Shown here one piece after another: positions 1 through 5,675 of a DNA stretch of 24,534 nt. Below the pieces are notes generated by a model that saw only the letters and a list, made by a program, of their open reading frames with translations, was not told where the DNA came from and searched no databases. Every line of letters begins with the position of its first letter. Position 1 is the stretch's first letter. Location of the stretch: contig CAMVRW010000006.1 of NCBI GenBank assembly GCA_947169985.1, forward strand, positions 1 through 24,534, read 5' to 3'. A program made the position numbers and the translations under genes. This DNA comes from an uncultured Butyrivibrio sp. Its GTDB lineage: Bacteria > Bacillota > Clostridia > Lachnospirales > Lachnospiraceae.

Positions 1-1146
1 GACCAGTATTTCGATCTTATTGAGAGATATGCAGCAGCTAACCCTAAGACAAAGGACGCTAACGGCAACGAGATGGATATCATCCCTTACACATGCCTTT
101 GCGATGACTGGAGATATTTCTGTATTGAGAACGCTCCTCAGTTCCTTGACGGATATCCAAACGACGGTTCTGTAATCGTTGATTTCGAGGGCAAGGATCC
201 TACAATTGTTGACTACAATACAACACCTACAGCTAAGAGATATTTCGCAAAGCTCAACGAAGAGTACCAGAAGGGTATCGTTGATAAGGACTTCGGAACA
301 CAGAAGTATGATGATTACATCACAAAGCTTTCAAACGGTAACGTACTTGGTATGTGCGATCAGTACTGGGATTTCCAGCAGATCAACGACGCACTCCTTA
401 CAGCAGGTCTTGACAAAGAAGGCTGCAACTATGTTCCTCTTGGACTTACAATTGATGAGGGCATGGAGAACCGTTGGCATACATACGGCGACACACTTAA
501 CACAGCTTCAGGTATCGCAGTTACAACAAGCTGCTCAGATCCTGACCTTGCATTCTCATTCCTTGACAAGATGCTTGACCAGGATATCATGAACCTTCGT
601 TTCTGGGGCGTAGAGGGTGTTGACTACCTCGTTGACGAGAATGGTCTCTTCTACAGAACTCCTGAAATCAGAGCACAGGTTGCTGATCCTACATACAAGG
701 CAAGCCACATGTGCACATACAGCTACCTTCCTCAGTACGGTGGAACAAGCGATGATGGAATCAACGCTAACCTTCCAGAAGAGCAGCCTTCAGAGTTCTA
801 TGACAAGCTGGCTGATCCTCTTAAGAAGTGCTTCGATGCATACGGTGCTAAGAACTATCCTGACCTTATCGGATCAGTTGTAGAAGATGTAAATGCTACA
901 CATCCTTGGTTCCCTATGTGGTCATACTCAAACAACCTCGACACATCAACAACAGGCGGTGTTGCTTGGACAAAGATGGGTGAGTGCAAGCACGAGTGGC
1001 TTCCTAAGGTTGTTATGGCTTCTGACTTCGAGAGCGCATGGAGCGATTACATGAAGGCATACGAAGGATGCCAGCCTCAGGACTTCCTTAACCAGATGCA
1101 GGAAGAGCTTGACAGAAGAGTTGAGGCAGCTAAGAACGCAGGCTGA
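1..1146 (+). CDS. ABC transporter extracellular solute-binding protein (5' truncated)
   Basis: This is the C-terminal part of a large LplA-type oligosaccharide-binding protein; the frame is open from base 1, so the start and any lipoprotein signal lie outside the window. The 381 visible residues are rich in Trp, Tyr and Asp, as usual for sugar-binding proteins of this size class. The C-terminal helix (FESAWSDYMKAY) resembles the FDSVWDSAMADY stretch near the end of the second binding protein in this window. Codon use is strongly biased (ACA for Thr, CTT for Leu, TTC for Phe), as expected for an abundant protein. Two permeases follow after a terminator hairpin, so it probably supplies them with substrate. 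The substrate cannot be read from sequence; a xylan- or plant-derived oligosaccharide is inferred from context. Family call is firm, specificity is not. Confidence 0.85.
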   Translation, partial: DQYFDLIERYAAANPKTKDANGNEMDIIPYTCLCDDWRYFCIENAPQFLDGYPNDGSVIVDFEGKDPTIVDYNTTPTAKRYFAKLNEEYQKGIVDKDFGTQKYDDYITKLSNGNVLGMCDQYWDFQQINDALLTAGLDKEGCNYVPLGLTIDEGMENRWHTYGDTLNTASGIAVTTSCSDPDLAFSFLDKMLDQDIMNLRFWGVEGVDYLVDENGLFYRTPEIRAQVADPTYKASHMCTYSYLPQYGGTSDDGINANLPEEQPSEFYDKLADPLKKCFDAYGAKNYPDLIGSVVEDVNATHPWFPMWSYSNNLDTSTTGGVAWTKMGECKHEWLPKVVMASDFESAWSDYMKAYEGCQPQDFLNQMQEELDRRVEAAKNAG

Positions 1147-1174
1147 TAAAGCTTAGATTTTGGTGTTAGTTGAT

Positions 1175-1215
1175 AAGGCAGCCATATGCCTAAAAGTATA
1201 TGGCTGCCTTTTTTT
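1175..1215 (+). terminator. Rho-independent terminator between binding protein and permeases
   Basis: A perfect 13-bp inverted repeat (AAGGCAGCCATAT, 1175-1187, with its complement at 1198-1210) has a 10-nt loop and runs into a T-tract to 1215. It sits between the binding-protein stop and the first permease, and I see no clear new promoter after it. It probably acts as a partial terminator and 3'-protecting hairpin, keeping the binding protein in excess over the permeases. Confidence 0.85.
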
Positions 1216-1246
1216 ACAGATTTTTTGAATGAAAGGAACCCTTAGC

Positions 1247-2185
1247 ATGAGTAAAACCGTAGCCAAACAAAAGAAAACGGTCATAACAAGAAAAGAACTC
1301 GCAAAGCAAAAGGTTCTTATAGCATGGTCTGCAGTGTTCGTTATTTACGGATTTATATTCTGTTATCTTCCACTTGCCGGCTGGCTGATGGCCTTTGAAA
1401 ACTATAAGAACAAAACTGGCCTTCTCCACTCAAAGTGGGTAGGACTCGAGAAATTCAAATTTCTTTTCTCAGATGTAACATTCTTAAAGGTTATTAGAAA
1501 CACATTCTGTATGGGTACTTTGAATCTTATATTCACAACCCTTACAGCCATCATATTTGCTATTTTATTAAATGAATTCAGGTTGCTTAGAGCAAAGAAG
1601 GTAGTTCAGACAATTTCCTATCTGCCACACTTCCTTTCCTGGATCATTGTTACAGGTATCTTAAATGATGCCCTTTCATCAACTGGTATTATTAACGAAT
1701 TACTTATAAAATTTGGACTTGTAAAAGATTCTGTTCCGTTCTTCTCGATACCGGCATTGTTCTGGCCTATCGTAACCTTCGCCCATGTGTGGAAGGAAAC
1801 AGGATGGAATGCCATTATTTATCTTTCAGCTATAACATCCATAGATCCTTGTCTTTACGAAGCAGCATCAATTGATGGCGCCGGAAGATGGGGCAAGATT
1901 AAGAATGTAACGTTGCCTGGAATCAGGCCTACGATAATTATCCTGCTTATTATGAACATGGGTAATCTGCTTAACGCAGGTTTCGAAGTACAGTATCTCT
2001 TAGGAAACGGCCTTGTAAAGAGCGTTTCAGATACCATCGATATCTACGTACTGACCTGGGGTATCAGCCAGAATGACTATTCACTTGGTACCGCAGCAGG
2101 TATCTTCAAGAGCGTGGTATCCATTGTGATCATCGTGGTCGCAAACCAGATCGCCAAGAGACGCAGCGGAGAAAGGTTATTCTAA
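1247..2185 (+). CDS. ABC sugar permease, LplB/UgpA type
   Basis: Integral membrane subunit of a carbohydrate ABC importer, 312 residues. The N-terminus is basic (MSKTVAKQKK), followed by about six hydrophobic segments. The cytoplasmic EAA loop that contacts the ATPase is clear: EAASIDGAGRWGKIKNVTLP, followed by GIRPT. I place the start at ATG 1247 because GAAAGGAA ends 8 nt before it; the in-frame ATG at 1229 has no ribosome binding site and lies only 14 nt past the terminator T-tract. The next permease starts 12 nt after this stop. It is paralogous to the permease at 20966, sharing the KKVVQTI-Y-PHFLSW segment. No ATP-binding subunit is nearby, as is usual for LplABC-type systems that borrow an MsmX-like ATPase. 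Confidence 0.92.
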   Translation: MSKTVAKQKKTVITRKELAKQKVLIAWSAVFVIYGFIFCYLPLAGWLMAFENYKNKTGLLHSKWVGLEKFKFLFSDVTFLKVIRNTFCMGTLNLIFTTLTAIIFAILLNEFRLLRAKKVVQTISYLPHFLSWIIVTGILNDALSSTGIINELLIKFGLVKDSVPFFSIPALFWPIVTFAHVWKETGWNAIIYLSAITSIDPCLYEAASIDGAGRWGKIKNVTLPGIRPTIIILLIMNMGNLLNAGFEVQYLLGNGLVKSVSDTIDIYVLTWGISQNDYSLGTAAGIFKSVVSIVIIVVANQIAKRRSGERLF

Positions 2186-2197
2186 GGGAGGTGCGAC

Positions 2198-3112
2198 ATG
2201 GAAAAGAATGAAAATAAGTCAGGCGGAATTCATAAATTAACAGTAGGGGATATGGTCTTTTACTTCTTTCTCTACCTGTTCATGCTGTTATTCTGTATTG
2301 TAACCGTTTATCCCGTAGTAAACACTCTGGCAATCTCCTTCAACGATGGTGTAGATGCCATGAGAGGTGGAGTTCATCTGTGGCCCAGAATGTTTACCAC
2401 ACAGAACTACAGCGTAGTACTTGCTCTCAGAAGTATTGGCCGAGGCGCTATTATCTCAGTGCTTAGAACTGTCCTTGGTACACTCTTTGCAGTTGTAGCC
2501 AATGCACTTTTGGCTTTCATAGTAAGCCAGAAGAACTTCATATTCAGATCCCAGCTTTCACTGTTCTGGGTTATAACAATGTATGTTAACGGTGGTATGA
2601 TCCCTATCATGCTCCTGTACAGAAACCTTCATCTTACAAATTCTTTCTGGGTATATGTAATCCCTGGAATGATCAGTGGTTTCAACATGCTGGTTATGAG
2701 AACTTACATGGAAGGTCTTCCGGATTCACTTCAGGAAGCTGCCCAGATTGATGGTGCAGGTTACATGAAGATCTTTGTGTCAGTTGTATCTCCTTTGTGT
2801 AAGCCAATCTACGCTACAATAGCTCTTTTCGTAGCAGTTGGACAGTGGAACTCCTGGTTCGACACAATGCTGTACAACCGTATGGCAGATCAGTACACAA
2901 CACTGCAGTACGAGCTGATGAAGATGCTTTCAGCTGTAACATCTCTTAAGGGTAATGCCGGAGCTGCTACTACAGGAACATCAGTTAACATCACACCTAT
3001 TTCAGTAAGGGCTGCTGCAACTATCATCACTATGGCACCTATCGTAATGCTGTATCCTTTCCTTCAGAGATACTTCGTTACAGGTCTTACAATCGGTGGT
3101 GTTAAAGAGTAA
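2198..3112 (+). CDS. ABC sugar permease, LplC/YtcP (AraQ) type
   Basis: Second membrane subunit of the importer, 304 residues, with a start supported by GGGAGGTG just upstream. It has about six transmembrane segments and the binding-protein-dependent transport motif LQEAAQIDGAGYMKIF, then SPLCKP. The C-terminal YPFLQRYFVTGLTIGGVKE matches the typical end of the family; the paralog at 21923 ends YPFLQKYFISGVTLGAVKE. It should form a heterodimer with the product of 1247-2185. The gene is closed by a strong terminator, so the first transporter unit ends here. Confidence 0.92.
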   Translation: MEKNENKSGGIHKLTVGDMVFYFFLYLFMLLFCIVTVYPVVNTLAISFNDGVDAMRGGVHLWPRMFTTQNYSVVLALRSIGRGAIISVLRTVLGTLFAVVANALLAFIVSQKNFIFRSQLSLFWVITMYVNGGMIPIMLLYRNLHLTNSFWVYVIPGMISGFNMLVMRTYMEGLPDSLQEAAQIDGAGYMKIFVSVVSPLCKPIYATIALFVAVGQWNSWFDTMLYNRMADQYTTLQYELMKMLSAVTSLKGNAGAATTGTSVNITPISVRAAATIITMAPIVMLYPFLQRYFVTGLTIGGVKE

Positions 3113-3150
3113 ATCGAATTTTGAAGTGTTAGCTCTTAAATGAGCGCATT

Positions 3151-3185
3151 AAAAGACCCGGAACAAAAACGTTCCGGGTCTTTTT
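3151..3185 (+). terminator. Strong Rho-independent terminator after the first permease pair
   Basis: A perfect 14-bp stem (AAAAGACCCGGAAC, 3151-3164, pairing with 3171-3184) has a 6-nt AAAAAC loop and ends in a T-run to 3185. The GC-rich core followed by T's is a textbook intrinsic terminator, and it separates the transporter from the next transcription unit. Confidence 0.93.
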
Positions 3186-3268
3186 GGGAGAGTCGCTGGG
3201 GAAAGCGTCTGTGGGTACAGATAGTTAATGTGTGATATACTGTTATTATATATTCGAAATGAAAGGTT

Positions 3269-3298
3269 TTTACATTTATTATGGCCATGACAGATAAT
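3269..3298 (+). promoter_or_regulatory. Candidate sigma-A promoter for the secreted-protein pair
   Basis: A -35-like TTTACA (3269-3274) and a -10-like GATAAT (3293-3298) are separated by 18 bp. This is the best promoter match I could find in the roughly 250-bp gap after the terminator. Transcription would start near 3305 and give a leader of about 130 nt. Sequence match only. Confidence 0.4.
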
Positions 3299-3303
3299 CA
3301 CGT

Positions 3304-3405
3304 AGACAGAAGAGATTCTGTAAGTCTGTCTTTTTCAATATCAACGTATGTAAAAACATGCCTTAAGATGGCTGCTATTTGATTGGCGGATATTTTAAGG
3401 CTTTT
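3304..3405 (+). promoter_or_regulatory. Leader region with two T-tailed hairpins
   Basis: Within the gene-free stretch 3186-3432, AGACAGA (3304-3310) pairs with TCTGTCT (3325-3331) and is followed by T's to 3335, a terminator-like shape. An alternative hairpin, CAGAA (3307-3311) with TTCTG (3316-3320), would compete with it. A second pair, GCCTTAA (3360-3366) with TTAAGGC (3395-3401), is also followed by TTTT. The gene's ribosome binding site comes about 17 nt later. It matches no riboswitch class I recognise. The rest of the stretch holds only AT-rich spacer. Confidence 0.35.
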
Positions 3406-3432
3406 GTATTTTCAGGGAAGGGAGAAAAGTGG

Positions 3433-4476
3433 ATGAATATCAAAGCGACAGGAGTAATAGCTACAATACTGGCATTTGGTGTTGGTGTTGCAATACCAAA
3501 TATCGCAGGACCTGGAACAATTGACAGATACGACGAGGCGCTGGCAATTGTGGAAGGCAAATCTACAGAAAAGAAAGTGGATGACTCTAAGTCAGAAGAT
3601 ACTGGTACCAAAGATGATAATGCTAAGGTGAAAGAGTCAGTTGAAACATCTGAAAATACTGTCACTAAGAATGAAGCCAAGAAAGAATCGGATACAGAAA
3701 AAGAAAAACTGAATAACGCGAACGTAAATCTTGATGCTGATGTTGTTCTGGGGTTCATCTTTGATGACATTGAAGTAAATGGCATTAAGTTTATTGAAGC
3801 AGATTATGACAGTATGCTGGATGGTTTCGGATTTAATAAGGTACAGGTCGAGTATACAGATGGTGGTTTTAAGATCAACTCAGATCAATTTGAGTGGGAG
3901 GGTAAAAAAGCCAGCTATCATGGGGGATATCAGGACGAGAATAGGCAATCTCATGATCTCTATTTTGATGGAGAGAAATTCGTGACCAGTGATCTCACTG
4001 AAAAAGAATCTATAAATAATAGCATATTCATAAATGGTTCCTGGGAAGACAAAGATAATTATACGGATTACTGGAGCTTTGATTATAGCAATTGGACACA
4101 GGATAATGCGTCGGATTATATTCGCTTTGGAAATTATGCACATGGATTATCTGATAAAGATATAAATGAGATAAGCAGCTTTGTGAAAGCACCATTTTGT
4201 GGTGGTGACTATGCTGCCATGAATGAAGTGATGCGCACCGAGGAGATGATAGAAAAGGGGTTAAAGGATCAATCAGCCTCTAAGGAGAACTACGAGAAAT
4301 ACATAGTAGATACCAGTCTTGGAAAATGTGTTTTAACCATCAGTACAGCAGATAATAATGATGGAAAGCAAACAAATTACAGCTATGAATTTGAAGATGG
4401 GAAGTATACTGTGAAGATCTGGTTCCGGGATGGCATCGAATCATCCACCAGCATCAGTTATTACTATAAGCATTGA
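3433..4476 (+). CDS. Hypothetical secreted or membrane-anchored protein
   Basis: I do not recognise this 347-residue protein. It opens with a short polar start and a hydrophobic segment (about residues 5-26), a signal peptide or anchor without a lipobox Cys. Residues about 40-95 form a charged, low-complexity Lys/Glu/Asp/Ser/Thr linker. The rest (about 100-347) is rich in Asp, Asn, Tyr and Gly and predicted beta-rich, with stretches such as YTDGGFKIN and YEFEDGKYTVKIWF. The start at ATG 3433 is chosen because AAGGGAG lies 8 nt upstream; an in-frame TTG at 3379 has no such site. The next gene follows after 42 nt, has the same anchor-linker-domain plan, and is probably cotranscribed. Composition is more AT-rich than in the enzyme genes. 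A cell-surface role is inferred from topology only. Confidence 0.75.
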   Translation: MNIKATGVIATILAFGVGVAIPNIAGPGTIDRYDEALAIVEGKSTEKKVDDSKSEDTGTKDDNAKVKESVETSENTVTKNEAKKESDTEKEKLNNANVNLDADVVLGFIFDDIEVNGIKFIEADYDSMLDGFGFNKVQVEYTDGGFKINSDQFEWEGKKASYHGGYQDENRQSHDLYFDGEKFVTSDLTEKESINNSIFINGSWEDKDNYTDYWSFDYSNWTQDNASDYIRFGNYAHGLSDKDINEISSFVKAPFCGGDYAAMNEVMRTEEMIEKGLKDQSASKENYEKYIVDTSLGKCVLTISTADNNDGKQTNYSYEFEDGKYTVKIWFRDGIESSTSISYYYKH

Positions 4477-4518
4477 TCAGGAAAACCACAGTTGAACATA
4501 TAAGAGGGGATATTAAGC

Positions 4519-5547
4519 ATGGATGAGAATAAAAAGAAATCATATATAATCATTGCTATCTGCTGTGTAGCAGCGCTGGTAATAGGTCTTTTTGTAGGAA
4601 AGACGATAGTAGATAAAAGAAAACTGGCAAAAGCGGAAGAATACCTTGCCATGAAAGCTGCAAATGCATCGACAACAGATGCATCAATTGAGGAGACATC
4701 AATTGATGCGGCAACCGTAGATGCATCAGAGGAGGCCTCTGTAGTAACTGAAGAAGTAGCAGCAAATGAGCCGCAGGTGAAATGGATTGTATCCAAGGAA
4801 ATTATTTTTTTTATTCCATTTATGGGAAATCAGACAGAGCATGATCATGAATATACGGTAAATTATACGCTTTATGATAATGATAGTAATGGACTGTGTT
4901 CTGAGAGTCATTCAATATATAATTTTTCATATTGGTATGATGGCGAGGAAATTGCATTTGAAGATATAGCTAAAGAGCTGGATGATAATTATGCTGCTGG
5001 TGAACTAGACAACTACAGCAGTACTAATACTGTATTCGAATATGATAGCGATGGTAATAGATTAAAGGAAACATCTACAAGCAGCTTTATTTCAGATGAG
5101 GATACATCCACAGACACCAGCGTAGGTGAATATGAGTATGAAAATGGCAGTTTGATTAAGCTGACAGAAAAGGGAAATAATGGAGAAGTTTATAAAACTA
5201 CTACGTATGAATACGATGACAATTCTAACCTGGTTAAAGAGGTTTCTGATAATCTGGGGTGGGGGCGAACAACTACATATGAATATGATGAAAATGACAG
5301 TCTGATTAAAGAAACAAATACAGATGATTTGAGGACTACAACTATCACATATGAGTATGATAATAATGGTAATGAAGTAAAGAGTGTATACACATATGAA
5401 TCTGCTGACTCTGATACGAAAAGCAGTGTACACGAAAGCCAGAATGAATATGACGAAAATGGAAATTTAATAAAAGTGATACAAACGAGCGATGGTGCCT
5501 TTAGTAGCTGTACTCTCTACACATATGAAGCAAAAGCAGGCAACTAA
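4519..5547 (+). CDS. Membrane-anchored protein with YD-type repeats
   Basis: A 342-residue protein with a cytoplasmic tip (MDENKKKS), a transmembrane segment at about residues 9-30, and a low-complexity Ala/Ser/Thr/Asp/Glu linker at about 45-85. A Tyr/Asp-rich domain follows, with at least six degenerate copies of an E-Y-D-x-(D/N)-x-N-x-(L/I)-x-K unit starting near residues 174, 206, 231, 255, 279 and 310. This resembles the YD repeats of Rhs and wall-associated proteins, which build beta-structured extracellular surfaces, but there is no toxin domain or long shell, so it is not a normal Rhs protein. The ribosome binding site GAGGGGA precedes ATG 4519. It lies 42 nt after another anchored protein; both may be surface proteins of one unit. 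Function unknown. Confidence 0.78.
   Translation: MDENKKKSYIIIAICCVAALVIGLFVGKTIVDKRKLAKAEEYLAMKAANASTTDASIEETSIDAATVDASEEASVVTEEVAANEPQVKWIVSKEIIFFIPFMGNQTEHDHEYTVNYTLYDNDSNGLCSESHSIYNFSYWYDGEEIAFEDIAKELDDNYAAGELDNYSSTNTVFEYDSDGNRLKETSTSSFISDEDTSTDTSVGEYEYENGSLIKLTEKGNNGEVYKTTTYEYDDNSNLVKEVSDNLGWGRTTTYEYDENDSLIKETNTDDLRTTTITYEYDNNGNEVKSVYTYESADSDTKSSVHESQNEYDENGNLIKVIQTSDGAFSSCTLYTYEAKAGN
5038..5487 (+). repeat. Degenerate YD-repeat coding region
   Basis: Six related 15-17-residue units (for example EYDSDGNRLKE, EYDDNSNLVKE and EYDENGNLIKV) are spaced 24-32 residues apart. At DNA level they share GAATATGA-type starts but are diverged, so the array looks old rather than freshly expanded. Confidence 0.7.
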
Positions 5548-5620
5548 ACATTGTAAAAATGGGCCCAAAAGGTCAAAACAAACTGTACCCCATATTACGC
5601 ACATGGATCTAATCAAACAC

Positions 5621-5659
5621 AATAAAACGTCAGGAGCTGCTTGCTGACAGCGCCTGACG
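5621..5659 (-). terminator. Terminator of the esterase-GH43 gene
   Basis: Read on the minus strand, CGTCAGG (5659-5653) pairs with CCTGACG (5634-5628), partly extended by inner GCTG/CAGC pairing, and is followed by TTTTATT. It begins 16 bp beyond the stop of the minus-strand enzyme gene. On the plus strand there is no T-tract, so it does not obviously serve the convergent gene ending at 5547, for which I found no terminator. Confidence 0.65.
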
Positions 5660-5675
5660 CTTCGTGTATAGATAG

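Noticed and set aside
3375..3785. Antisense open frame of 136 codons opposite the first unknown surface protein
   Set aside because: Ser/Phe/Val-rich mirror of the charged linker on the other strand, without ribosome binding site or recognisable domain.
4519..5547. Rhs toxin or polymorphic toxin with immunity gene
   Set aside because: Too short, no shell, no RHS core motif, no C-terminal toxin and no adjacent small immunity gene.
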